A stretch of DNA of 50,399 bases from a virus, in IMG/VR virus record IMGVR_UViG_3300020179_000051, positions 1-50,399 of that record; one strand, given 5' to 3'. Positions 34,823-43,321 of this stretch are shown in pieces. The number at the start of each line of letters is the position of its first letter. Within the stretch, counting starts at the first letter, position 1. The position numbers and the translations under genes were made by a program. The notes under the pieces are model-generated. The model made no database searches. It saw only the letters and a list, made by a program, of their open reading frames with translations, and was not told the DNA's origin.

Positions 34823-36078
34823 AGGGCCACAATAGCATGATCGGTTCTCCGCGATGCTATTTCGGCATAGTCGGAATTCATCTCGAAGCCGAACCAGCGC
34901 ACGCCCTCGTGGATCGCCGCGACGGCCGTGGTCCCCGACCCCAGGAACGGGTCGAGCACCACCCCGTTCGGCGGGGTGACGAGCCTGACGAGGTACCTCA
35001 TCAGGGTGACGGGCTTTACGGTCGGGTGGTGGTTCTGGTGCGGGGCACTCATGTCCTTCCATATCCCTGCGGCCACGTCGGTGCGCGTGTCCGCCTTCTT
35101 CTTGGGCATGCCCTTGAGCCCGGCGTTCCTCTCCGCCGTGGACGCCTTCGCGCAGTAGAAGAAGCGGGCGGCGGATCCGTCGTCCCCCATCTTGCGGAAG
35201 CCTCCCTCGGTCTCCTGGCCCGACGCGAACGAGGTGGCGACGGCGTTTCCCCGCCTCGCCGGGTACGCGCCCCCCTTGCTGTTCGGGAACAACTCGAGGA
35301 CCTCGTCGCTCCCGTCGTGGATGAAGTTCGCGGGCCAGCGGCCGACCCTCTCGGGCGTCACCATGTTTGACCTCTCGAAAGTTCCGATCTGCGCCTGTCC
35401 GGCGACCTGTTCCGGCAGGACTTCATCGCCCACCCTGCACCCGTCTACGTTGATGCCGCCCGTGCCGTGCGTCAGGACGTTGTTCGCCACCGTACCGTCA
35501 AGCGGTTTGCGAGCCAACACGATAGGTTCGTGCGCTGGTTTGAGTGCAGTACCCCAACCTTGCCACTGCTTTGCGGCGTCGGTCGTTGGTTCAAGTTTGC
35601 CAAGACGGGTATCACCAGCCGTTTCGTCATAGTTCGTGTCACGCTGACCGTGCGTGAATTGTTGTTTTGAAATTCCCCAATTACCACGTTCAACCTGTTC
35701 TCCTGACAAGTTCTTGAACGCAGTCTTGTTCGCTGAACCAGTTGTCAGAAGTCCCTCAATGGACTTGCTGACATTCAACGATTTCGGGAAGCCTGACCCG
35801 TACACCCACATGATCTGGTCGCGTATCTCGAACCCGGCATCCTCCACCGCGCATGCGAGCCGGTGGTATGTCCGCGAGCCGCCGAAGGCGAGCATGTAGC
35901 CGCCCGGCTTGAGTATGCGCAGGCACTGTCGCCACACCTCCACGTTGTAGGCGATCCCGCTCGCATCCCACGACTTGCCCATGAACCCGAGCTCGTAGGG
36001 CGGGTCGGTGACGATGGCGTCTATCGAGCAGTCCGGCAACTCGGACATTAGGTCGATGCAGTTTCCTACTTTTATCAT
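34798..36078 (-). CDS. DNA N4/N6-methyltransferase (copy 1)
   Basis: A 426-residue beta-class enzyme with TDPPYELGFMGKSWD, RILKPGGYMLAFGG, a variable centre and the SAM-binding DPFLGSGTTAVAA. Flanks are close to those of copy 2, while residues about 110-165 differ and are AT-richer. Start: TAGTAT, 6 nt, ATG (leaderless). The pair may protect phage DNA from host restriction at two different sites. Confidence 0.9.
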   Translation of the reverse strand: MIKVGNCIDLMSELPDCSIDAIVTDPPYELGFMGKSWDASGIAYNVEVWRQCLRILKPGGYMLAFGGSRTYHRLACAVEDAGFEIRDQIMWVYGSGFPKSLNVSKSIEGLLTTGSANKTAFKNLSGEQVERGNWGISKQQFTHGQRDTNYDETAGDTRLGKLEPTTDAAKQWQGWGTALKPAHEPIVLARKPLDGTVANNVLTHGTGGINVDGCRVGDEVLPEQVAGQAQIGTFERSNMVTPERVGRWPANFIHDGSDEVLELFPNSKGGAYPARRGNAVATSFASGQETEGGFRKMGDDGSAARFFYCAKASTAERNAGLKGMPKKKADTRTDVAAGIWKDMSAPHQNHHPTVKPVTLMRYLVRLVTPPNGVVLDPFLGSGTTAVAAIHEGVRWFGFEMNSDYAEIASRRTDHAIVALCSTSVIA

Positions 36079-36139
36079 TTCCGGATACTATCACCGTGAC
36101 CGAGTTTACGGATAAAGTTATCTGATAATCAGTATCCGA

Positions 36140-37450
36140 TTACCGCTTTTTCGGTTTTTTTTTCGTGTTCTCGTAACGCTCCAGGAGCCTGCGACCCTTG
36201 GCTGCCAGTTTCGCGGCATCGGATCGGTTCTTCGGCACGGGTTCGCCCCACGCCGCGGCGGAGAGCGCGAGGCGAGTCGGCTTTCCATTTTCGCCCACCA
36301 TCGGGCCTGACGGGTTCGTGAAGAACCTCGTCAGGAACGAGCCCTTGCGTCTCATTTTGTCCGGCGTGTCTGCCGCTCCCTTGACGCCCGGCTTCAGGTT
36401 CGCGCCCTCTGTGCGCTTGAAGTGCGCGCGACCGGCTGCGGTGAGGCCGCCCTTGGGGTCGCGCAGGCGCGGCTTATCGGCACCCTTGTGGGACAGATCG
36501 CCGTTGCCGAGGGTCTTTTTGCCTGTCCTGTATTTGCCACCGCGCTTTTTGTATTCCCTCACGAGCCAAGCATTGGCGTACGCCGATGGGTATACGTCGA
36601 ACTTTTTCTTGGCCTGTGCTTTTACCCTGGCGTAGAGTTCTGGGTTGGTCGGTATTGCCGCCTTTTCCTCGACGGCGAACCTCGCGTCCTTTTTCAACGT
36701 CGAAACATTTATTGGTTTCTTGTCCACGCGGGTTCGCGTGGATTCGGCCCTTCTTTTTCGTCTTACGGCAGAAGCGATCTCGTCTGGCGTCATTTTGGCG
36801 GCCCTTGCCGCTGGTACGCACTTCGGGTACTTGCCGGTGCTGGCATCCCGTCGGCCGCACGGCTCGAATCCGCCGCCCTTTTTGGGCCTAGACAAATCCA
36901 CCCAATCTTCCTTGAACCACTTGTCGAGGGACTTGCCTTCCACCGGCACGCAGTTGGGGACCATCCTGCCGCCCTTGCCCCTCTTCATCCCGACCTGCTT
37001 GTAGCCGGGCCAGCACGGCCCCTGCTGCCCGCCCTTCGTATCCATGCCCGGGTCTTGCGATTTTCGGCGCCCACGCCTTCGTCTGCGCCTGTTTGTCAAT
37101 GCGCGCCTTATGAAGGCGCCGGCGGTGTCGAAAATCCACTTGTTGTCGATCTGGGCGACAAATTTATCCACTGCCTCGTGGTCATCCTCGGGGAACAGCA
37201 GATCGAGGGCCTCGTCGTCGAGGTCGTCTAGGCGCTTGACGAATGCCGACTCGAAGGAGTACTCCATCAGGGCCTTCTGCGCAAGGCTATTGATCTCCGG
37301 CTCATCGGCCTTGCGACGCTTGCGCTTCTTCTTGGGGTTGTTGCTCCTCATCGGGGAGGTGACTATCTCGCTCTCGCGCTCTACTCCGCCGAACCCCCCG
37401 AACGAGCTGACGGGCATCGCCGAGTAGATGTCCTTCCGGTTCGCAGGCAC
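36140..37450 (-). CDS. Basic multi-motif protein with DUF6321-like C-terminus
   Basis: A 436-residue basic protein, GTG start. Order: an acidic helical region, an arginine-rich RRRRRRGRRK segment, a Cys motif (GPCWPGYKQ ... MVPNCVP), a second short Cys motif (EPCGRRDASTGKYPKCVP), a DUF5872-like segment (KFDVYPSAYANAWLVREYKK), then a DUF6321-like block (GGLTAAGRAHFKRTEGANLK, then SFLTRFFTNPSGPM and LALSAAAWGEPVP). The last block recurs in 43725-44960. Probably a DNA-binding, packaged or structural protein (inference). Confidence 0.75.
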   Translation of the reverse strand: MPANRKDIYSAMPVSSFGGFGGVERESEIVTSPMRSNNPKKKRKRRKADEPEINSLAQKALMEYSFESAFVKRLDDLDDEALDLLFPEDDHEAVDKFVAQIDNKWIFDTAGAFIRRALTNRRRRRRGRRKSQDPGMDTKGGQQGPCWPGYKQVGMKRGKGGRMVPNCVPVEGKSLDKWFKEDWVDLSRPKKGGGFEPCGRRDASTGKYPKCVPAARAAKMTPDEIASAVRRKRRAESTRTRVDKKPINVSTLKKDARFAVEEKAAIPTNPELYARVKAQAKKKFDVYPSAYANAWLVREYKKRGGKYRTGKKTLGNGDLSHKGADKPRLRDPKGGLTAAGRAHFKRTEGANLKPGVKGAADTPDKMRRKGSFLTRFFTNPSGPMVGENGKPTRLALSAAAWGEPVPKNRSDAAKLAAKGRRLLERYENTKKKPKKR

Positions 37451-37486
37451 TTGTCGCTACCCCTGGCAGTCCTCTTTGGGATATCT

Positions 37487-38476
37487 TTATTCTTCGGTTG
37501 CGTCTTCGGCGGCCGGCTTGTTCTTCTTCTTCTTGAACAGACGGTCCATCAGTTCTTCGCGGCTCATCGGCGAGGTCATTTCCTCGTCGTCCATCTCCGC
37601 TTCCTTCTCGCCGTAACTGATCTTCTTCTTTTTCTTCTTGAACTGCTCGAGCAGTTCGGCCGGCATCTTGTCGCCCTTGTAGCCCATCGGCGCGCAACCG
37701 CCCTTGCACTCGGCGCAGGGTTCCATCACGCCTTTGCCGCTGGCCTTGCACATGAACATCGAGCCCTTGTAGCCCATTGGTGCGCAACCGCCCTTGCACT
37801 CGGCGCAGGGTTCCATTACGGCTTTCCCGCTGGCCTTGCACATGAACATCGAGCCCTTTGCGTCCTTCTTGCCCCAATTATCGGGGATTAGGTCGGCCTT
37901 CTTGAGCGCCTTGGCGCGCTTGATGATGTGCCTCTTGGCCGCTGCCTTGTTCTTTGCCCTGCCGAACGCCATGATCGCGTTCTTCAGGTCTTCGGTCGTG
38001 ACGATCGGGAACGAGCCGTCGGGGAGCGCCATGCCGCTCTTTGCGAGGTCGCGGCGCTTCTCCGGGGAGAAGGCCCTCTTGAGTTCCATCTCGGCCCTGA
38101 GCGCCTTGTTTGCGATGTCTCGCGTCTCGCCTGATTTCATCGCCCTCATCGCCATTCTCCTGTTGCGGGGGCGACGAGAGGCGCTCATCCTTCGGGAAGC
38201 CATGCGAGCCTGCATGTCCATCTCCCGGTCTGTTGGTTCCAGAGCCATCTCATCGTCTGCCATTTCGTCGTCCTCGGGCAGATCTGGCGGGCCCATGTCT
38301 TCATCGTCCTCGGGCAGATCGGGCGGACCCATGTCGTCCTCGTCGTCAGACTCCGGCTTGCCCATGGCCTTGCCGTACTCCTTGGCGAAAAACTCTAATT
38401 TCTCGAGTTCCTCTTTGCTGCTCTCGTTCCACCACTTGGCGGCATCGTCTCCGCTTTGATCATTCGGTCGTGTCAT
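37487..38476 (-). CDS. Virion-type protein with DUF6582-like motif and twin Cys repeats
   Basis: A 329-residue protein. It begins with acidic PPDLPEDDE repeats, then a basic stretch, then GMALPDGSFPIVTTEDLKNA followed by a KRHIIKRAKAL helix, a motif (DUF6582-like) common in phage head proteins. Two near-identical 30-residue units follow, each with MEPCAECKGGCAPMGYKG, a likely zinc site. The end is lysine-rich. GGAG lies 6 nt before the ATG. Confidence 0.75.
   Translation of the reverse strand: MTRPNDQSGDDAAKWWNESSKEELEKLEFFAKEYGKAMGKPESDDEDDMGPPDLPEDDEDMGPPDLPEDDEMADDEMALEPTDREMDMQARMASRRMSASRRPRNRRMAMRAMKSGETRDIANKALRAEMELKRAFSPEKRRDLAKSGMALPDGSFPIVTTEDLKNAIMAFGRAKNKAAAKRHIIKRAKALKKADLIPDNWGKKDAKGSMFMCKASGKAVMEPCAECKGGCAPMGYKGSMFMCKASGKGVMEPCAECKGGCAPMGYKGDKMPAELLEQFKKKKKKISYGEKEAEMDDEEMTSPMSREELMDRLFKKKKNKPAAEDATEE
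37674..37853. repeat. 90-bp tandem repeat (two units)
   Basis: Units at 37674-37763 and 37764-37853 differ at only a few positions and encode the duplicated Cys-rich 30-residue segment. The near identity indicates recent duplication. Confidence 0.85.
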
Positions 38477-38615
38477 CTTGGTTCTCCGTATCTTTCTTTA
38501 GCCCATCTTGGATATTTCGATTCACGCCGAGCAGGGTGTTCTCCCTGCGCTTGGCCCACGCCTTTGCGATAGCAAAAGCCTCATCTGGGTTGTCAAAATT
38601 CTTTGGCATGACCAT
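38460..38615 (-). CDS. Small hypothetical protein
   Basis: A 51-residue protein (MVMPKNFDNPDEAFAIAKAW...), helical, polar C-terminus. ATG lies 6 nt after TATTAT, so leaderless. Overlaps the next gene by 17 nt. Confidence 0.65.
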   Translation of the reverse strand: MVMPKNFDNPDEAFAIAKAWAKRRENTLLGVNRNIQDGLKKDTENQDDTTE

Positions 38616-38670
38616 GTTTCAATAATACATTTCCGAGCGAGTTCGGGGCGGACCTAACTAGACTGCTTTT

Positions 38671-39048
38671 GTGAGCAATCTCGTAAAATTATACCCCATA
38701 ATCGTCAGCCAGTCCAGGTATTCGGGGGTCCACGAGGGCGGAACTTGGTATGCCCTGCCGAATGCCGATTCGGGATTCATGTGGAGCGACCTTTTTGCCG
38801 GCTACATCTTCGGCGAAATCGAGGAGGCCGCGCTTTTCTGGGGCTCCGATGAGTCGCATCTCATCGGGAGGGGCAACAGCCCCAACGCCGCGGTCCTGAA
38901 TCTCTTGGAAAGGCACTTTGGTGTGGGACAATGGGAGCATGACGACGAACCCGGAGCCGCCGAAGGACGAGCCGAAGAAAGAGGAGAAGAAGGATCCGGG
39001 CCCGATAATGGTGCGACGGGTCCCGAGACCTCAGGGCTGCTGCCCTAG
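38671..39048 (+). CDS. Hypothetical protein (GTG leaderless start)
   Basis: A 125-residue protein (VSNLVKLYPIIVSQSRYSG...). GTG lies 6 nt after TAGACT. The first 90 residues look globular (WSDLFAGYIFGEIEEAALFW). The last 35 are Gly/Glu low complexity and overlap another possible frame at 38939. Only plus-strand gene in this part of the window. Confidence 0.65.
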   Translation: MSNLVKLYPIIVSQSRYSGVHEGGTWYALPNADSGFMWSDLFAGYIFGEIEEAALFWGSDESHLIGRGNSPNAAVLNLLERHFGVGQWEHDDEPGAAEGRAEERGEEGSGPDNGATGPETSGLLP

Positions 39049-39052
39049 GTAG
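38939..39052 (+). CDS. Possible overlapping micro-gene
   Basis: A 37-codon frame (MTTNPEPPKDEPKKEEKKD...) rich in Pro/Lys/Glu, with GACAAT exactly 6 nt before the ATG, as in other leaderless genes. It lies in another frame of the end of 38671-39048, so one of the two tails may be spurious. Confidence 0.35.
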   Translation: MTTNPEPPKDEPKKEEKKDPGPIMVRRVPRPQGCCPR

Positions 39053-41466
39053 AAGTCCCTGAGTTTCTGCCCGACCCATCTCGCCACCGGCGAGGCGACG
39101 CCGTTCCCGCACATCTTGTAGCGCTGGGTGTCCGGGATTACCTTGCCGTCGGCGTCGTGCTTGGTGTGGTCGTCGGGCCACCCCATCAGGCGCTCGCACT
39201 CCAGCGGGGTTAGCCGCCGTATGACCATCGACGTGTTCTGCATGACGAAATCGCTCGGGTCCCTGCCGACGCGCAGCGACCTGTAGACGCCGTCGCCCTC
39301 CTCGAGTTTCTGGTTGTAGCCGTCGTACTGGTACGCCACGCTGGACGGGGCCTGCGTCGCCTTGAGCGTCGGGGACTGATCCTCGAAGGCCTGCTGTGTC
39401 ACGAAGGTCTGCGCATGGTGCGACTGCGGCGATGGCTGGAGGGCGGTCACCGCATTCGCCACGTCTATCGGGGTCGCGCTGAAGTTGCCGACGGTCGCGT
39501 CCTCCCTGATCGAGTAGGCGATGGACTGCGCACCGGTCTGGTCGAGCGTGTACGAGGGGTCGTCCTCTCCCCCGACGCCCAGCCCGTTCTGGTTCTTCTC
39601 CATTTCGCGTCCGTCCTGGATTGGTATGGCAAGGTAGGTCTGCTGGTTCGTCCCCCGCTCGGCGGAAAGCGCGACCGACTTGTCGCCGAGATCCCTCACC
39701 TCGGAACGCTGGTTGGTCGCGAAGGCGATCGGATCCTGAGCGACCATCGGCGTGTTGTTGCCGCCCGTGCCCATGAAGGCCTGCAGGGTGTTGACTTTAT
39801 CTACGAACAGCCGCGGTCCGACCCTGCGGTCGTCGTCGAACACGATCGATTGGGCCACGGCGTTTACGTGCGCCGAGGTAAGGGTGGCCATCGGGTCGCC
39901 GTCGGCGCCGATTCCCATCCCCTGACGATTCTGTTCGTCGTATTTTTCGGGATCGCGCAAAGCATTTCGTGTGTCGATGGGGATCGCCACGGCCGCCTGG
40001 TTGTCGCCCATTTCCGCCCTTAGCGTCGGGGATATCTCCTCCCAATGGTGGTCGGACGCGAGTCGCGACACGGCGCCCGGCTCGAACCCGATCACTGCCT
40101 GACCGTTTTGTACGACCATCGGGGTGTTGTTGCCGCCGGTGCCCATCTTCGCCGAGAGCGTCTGGCTCACGTCGTGTTCGGCTATGCGCACGCCGTCCCT
40201 GTAGGAATTCTCGAAGACTATGTCATCCACTTGCTGGCCGACCGCATGAGGGCCTCGCGCCACGAGCGCCGGGACGGCCGTGTCCTCTCGTATGACGGTG
40301 TCGAACTTGGCGTTCGGACCTTGGTTGAAAGCCGCACGATCTATGACGGTGACGGGGAGCAGGTTGCCTTCCTCGGCTATGGAGTTCGCCACCAACTTTG
40401 AGTAGGTGGCGGTTATGGTCGCGGCCACCTCATTGACGGGATCCTGCGAGACGATGACCATGTGCCCGTCGTTTACATCCTGGTTCACCACCGTGCCGTG
40501 GTGGTAGATGTTCGCCGTGATGGTGTTGGAGACATCCTTGACCGTATCCTGCGAAACTATTGCGACGGTCGCCCTAGTGTCGGTGTGGTTCTCGAATGTG
40601 TTCAGCGTCGGCGAGACAGTCCCATCGACCCATGTTTCGTAGTCCTCGGAATCTTTTGCGTGGCGCGATTTGACGAACGGCTGGACGACGTGCGGGGAGT
40701 TGTCCCCGCTCTTGGACTCCGCCCTCAGCGTCGGCGCCTGTTCATCCCAGTGGCCGCCGACGGCACGGATCATTGTTCCGGGCTGGAAGGCGACTGCTCC
40801 GCTCTCGCCGCCACTTGACTGAGCGCTTGCCGCAGTTGCGGGGGCAGCACCTTGTCCCTTCTTGCCGCGCGCCTTAGAATTCCTTGGCATGCCTTCGGCG
40901 ACAGGAAGAACTTTGCCTCGACTTCGTGAGGCGTCTGCAGGATCGAAGACAGCAACGAGGAAGATTCTTCGCCTGCGCTGGGCGACTCCGAAGTATTGAG
41001 CATCCAGCACTGCCCACTCGAGCTCCAGTGCCCCTGCCTGAGCCATTTCGTCGAGGACGACCCCGAAGTCAGCGCCTCCGTTGGAGGACAGTGCCCCTGG
41101 GACGTTCTCCCAAATAGAGAATCTTGGATAAACATTGTTCGTCAGCTCCCTTATTTCTTTGATGATTCTTATTCCGTCGTGGAATAGACCTGATTTCGCG
41201 CCAGCCAGTCCTGCGCGCTTTCCGGCCACGCTGAGGTCCTGGCACGGCGAGCCCCACGCGACGACGTCCGGCGGGCCTGCCTTGTCCAGCACGTACGCAC
41301 CGGTCAGCGTCGAGACGTCGCCCCACTTGGGCACGTTCGGCCAATGCTTGTTCAGGACTCGCGTGCAGTGCGCATCCCACTCGCACTGGAATATCGTCTC
41401 GTAGCCGGCGGCCTCGAGGCCCATGTCGAACCCGCCGACACCCGAGAAAAGCGACAGTACTTTCAC
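39031..41466 (-). CDS. C5-cytosine DNA methyltransferase with giant repetitive insert
   Basis: An 811-residue Dcm-type enzyme. Motif I LFSGVGGFDMGLEAAG, motif IV with catalytic Cys GSPCQDLSVAG (Cys about 75), motif VI ENVPG and motif VIII QRRRRIFLVA lie in the first 175 residues. Motif IX (RRLTPLECERLMGWPDD) and X (MCGNGVASPVARWVG) are in the last 70. Between VIII and IX, where targets are recognised, sits an insert of roughly 560 residues with about a dozen degenerate repeats of the type SPTLRAE--G-NN-P-V. Usual enzymes are about 330-450 residues. GTG at 41466 is 7 nt after TAATCT. Confidence 0.9.
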   Translation of the reverse strand: MKVLSLFSGVGGFDMGLEAAGYETIFQCEWDAHCTRVLNKHWPNVPKWGDVSTLTGAYVLDKAGPPDVVAWGSPCQDLSVAGKRAGLAGAKSGLFHDGIRIIKEIRELTNNVYPRFSIWENVPGALSSNGGADFGVVLDEMAQAGALELEWAVLDAQYFGVAQRRRRIFLVAVFDPADASRSRGKVLPVAEGMPRNSKARGKKGQGAAPATAASAQSSGGESGAVAFQPGTMIRAVGGHWDEQAPTLRAESKSGDNSPHVVQPFVKSRHAKDSEDYETWVDGTVSPTLNTFENHTDTRATVAIVSQDTVKDVSNTITANIYHHGTVVNQDVNDGHMVIVSQDPVNEVAATITATYSKLVANSIAEEGNLLPVTVIDRAAFNQGPNAKFDTVIREDTAVPALVARGPHAVGQQVDDIVFENSYRDGVRIAEHDVSQTLSAKMGTGGNNTPMVVQNGQAVIGFEPGAVSRLASDHHWEEISPTLRAEMGDNQAAVAIPIDTRNALRDPEKYDEQNRQGMGIGADGDPMATLTSAHVNAVAQSIVFDDDRRVGPRLFVDKVNTLQAFMGTGGNNTPMVAQDPIAFATNQRSEVRDLGDKSVALSAERGTNQQTYLAIPIQDGREMEKNQNGLGVGGEDDPSYTLDQTGAQSIAYSIREDATVGNFSATPIDVANAVTALQPSPQSHHAQTFVTQQAFEDQSPTLKATQAPSSVAYQYDGYNQKLEEGDGVYRSLRVGRDPSDFVMQNTSMVIRRLTPLECERLMGWPDDHTKHDADGKVIPDTQRYKMCGNGVASPVARWVGQKLRDFYLGQQP

Positions 41467-41508
41467 GACCAAGAGATTAGCCCAAATCGGATCCCCGTCA
41501 AGCACACC

Positions 41509-42138
41509 CTATTGCGTGTCGTAGTCGTACCTGTCGTCGTCGGAGGTCAGCCACCTCTCGCCGTCCTCGACGTCCCAGACGATTTCATTAACCAGGCGGT
41601 CTATCAGGTTCTGCCCCTTCTTCGTCGTGAACGAGGAATCCCAGAGCCTCAACCTGTTGTTCGGCTGGATGGCGAAGTTGCCGTCGAGGCGCTCAATGAC
41701 GTGGCCGCACTTGTGCTGCCCCGGGTTGACGGCGTAGCCCGCGTCGACGACGTTCGCGTCGGGGGAGTGCCAATCCAGGGTGAACATGTACTTCCCGTTG
41801 ACGTTCCGTCTGTGCCTGTCTATGTACGTCATCGACATCCCGCGCATGTGCTGGAAGGTCGTGACGGTTACGTGCGAGGAGAAGCTGTTCCACATCACCA
41901 GGTCCCCGAGATCGATCTCCGGGCTGTCATCCTTGGTGCAGAAGGCGCTGATCGGCGCCCTCCACCAGACTCCGCCGTCCTCCATGAGGAAGTGGAACAG
42001 TGGTGTCCTGTCGGGTATCGATGCGACCCCGAACACGACGCAGGGGAATTTCAGATCGTGGCTGTCGGACTGGTTCCTGAGAAAGTTCCCCCTGACGAGG
42101 CACTCAATCGGCGGGATGTTGGCGTTGAGTTCTGGCAT
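41509..42138 (-). CDS. Conserved hypothetical phage protein
   Basis: A 209-residue alpha/beta protein. Features: CVVFGVASIPDRTPLFHFLM, GGVWWRAPISAFC, HRRNVNGKYMFTLDW and HKCGHVIERLDGNFAIQPNN. The last segments remind me of a conserved phage protein found in several marine and freshwater phages; function unknown. Confidence 0.75.
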   Translation of the reverse strand: MPELNANIPPIECLVRGNFLRNQSDSHDLKFPCVVFGVASIPDRTPLFHFLMEDGGVWWRAPISAFCTKDDSPEIDLGDLVMWNSFSSHVTVTTFQHMRGMSMTYIDRHRRNVNGKYMFTLDWHSPDANVVDAGYAVNPGQHKCGHVIERLDGNFAIQPNNRLRLWDSSFTTKKGQNLIDRLVNEIVWDVEDGERWLTSDDDRYDYDTQ

Positions 42139-42159
42139 CGGGATCTACTCTTCTCGGGC

Positions 42160-42855
42160 TCAGCCGAGCTTGAGCCTCGCCATGCATTCCGCCTTCATGA
42201 TGTTCAGATCAAGGTCGTTGGAGACCATCCCGTATCGCTTGCCGCAGTTGTTGTACCCAGCGGCGAACTGCCATATGTCCCAATCCTTCCAGCCCATCAG
42301 CGGCTTGGGTTGCTCGAAAGACAGCGCCCAGGCGGCCCAGTCGGCGGGCTTCATCGGCACGCCGTTCTGCTCGAATTCCTTCTGCGAGTACTGGACGTAT
42401 TTCGCCACCCATAGCGGGCAGTTGCCGTGCTTGCGCGACTTGACCCTCGAATTCCAGAACCAATCGCCGCTGTACACCGTCGGGGGTCTCCCGAGTGCTT
42501 CGGTCGCACGCTTTATGATGTGGTCAACGGATTTCCTCACATGCCTTGGGTGAAGGTCGCCGTGGTGCTCTACATCTATCTGTGGAGCGAGGTTCGCCCC
42601 ATACTTGCGGTGTGCCTCGAGAAGAATTGATATTTGCTCCTCGGCGTCGAGTTCTGGTTTCACGTACACGTAGTAGCCGAACGGTATCTTGTTGTTCGCT
42701 ACGCGCTTAGAGTTGTACTCAAGCATGGAATCCTGCTTGGTGCCTACGTTGCTTCTGATGTATGCAAAATCAAATCCGAACGAGGCAACCTTCTTCCAGG
42801 CGATTTCCCCCTGGTACTCGGACACGTCTATGCCGGTGACATATCCCTGCGTCAT
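42160..42855 (-). CDS. GH25 muramidase (endolysin)
   Basis: A 231-residue glycoside hydrolase family 25 lysozyme that cleaves the N-acetylmuramic acid-N-acetylglucosamine bond of peptidoglycan. GIDVSEYQGEIAWKKV holds the N-terminal catalytic-site Asp (residue 10); QIDVEHHG (residues 92-98) carries the DxE acid pair; the fold ends with WQFAAGYNN and DLDLNIM. No separate wall-binding domain. ATGA overlap with the holin-like gene suggests a lysis cassette. Confidence 0.92.
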   Translation of the reverse strand: MTQGYVTGIDVSEYQGEIAWKKVASFGFDFAYIRSNVGTKQDSMLEYNSKRVANNKIPFGYYVYVKPELDAEEQISILLEAHRKYGANLAPQIDVEHHGDLHPRHVRKSVDHIIKRATEALGRPPTVYSGDWFWNSRVKSRKHGNCPLWVAKYVQYSQKEFEQNGVPMKPADWAAWALSFEQPKPLMGWKDWDIWQFAAGYNNCGKRYGMVSNDLDLNIMKAECMARLKLG

Positions 42856-43139
42856 GGTTGCTGACCGTCATCTTTGGCGGTCGTCTTGGTCTCCTCGTGC
42901 TTATTTCTTCCTGTAGAAATCATCAAACCAGCCAATGTTCCAGTTATGAACGTAGCAACTGATGAAAGAACGCCGAAAAACATTTTGTCGTTTTCTGATT
43001 GAACACCTATCGGTTGGGTAACAAAAACAAGTGCCCAAAGCACCCCTACCGTCGTTACGGTCAAAACAAAGCCAAGAATGCAGCCAACCACAAACTTAAG
43101 ACGTGCGTCAAGCTCTTCCGGGGTATATTTTTGTTTCAT
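42852..43139 (-). CDS. Holin-like two-helix membrane protein
   Basis: A 95-residue protein with membrane helices around residues 16-41 (VVGCILGFVLTVTTVGVLWA) and 53-74, a polar N-terminus and a charged C-terminal tail. Position directly upstream of, and overlapping, the endolysin gene supports a holin role. The gene is AT-rich. Confidence 0.65.
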   Translation of the reverse strand: MKQKYTPEELDARLKFVVGCILGFVLTVTTVGVLWALVFVTQPIGVQSENDKMFFGVLSSVATFITGTLAGLMISTGRNKHEETKTTAKDDGQQP

Positions 43140-43321
43140 TTTTGTTCCTCTTCCCAGTCGAATCCGATTAAGTCTTTTGAACACGCTCCATCTACCCTGC
43201 ACATCGGTGGATTGCATTCTTCTGCCTCCCAATTCTCGGGGTCTTGACATTCGTATCTGTAGCTACCATCGTAACCACAGCCAGCAATCAATAGTGCAGA
43301 AATGATGATTAGCTTTTTCAT
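43136..43321 (-). CDS. Small lipoprotein
   Basis: A 61-residue protein with a lipoprotein signal: MKKL, hydrophobic core, lipobox LIAGC. The mature part is Cys-rich and acidic (YECQDPENW, NPPMCRVDGAC). It resembles small lipoproteins I recall from T4-like cyanophages. Being in the lysis region, an outer-envelope or spanin-like role is conceivable. ATGA overlaps on both sides. Confidence 0.75.
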   Translation of the reverse strand: MKKLIIISALLIAGCGYDGSYRYECQDPENWEAEECNPPMCRVDGACSKDLIGFDWEEEQK

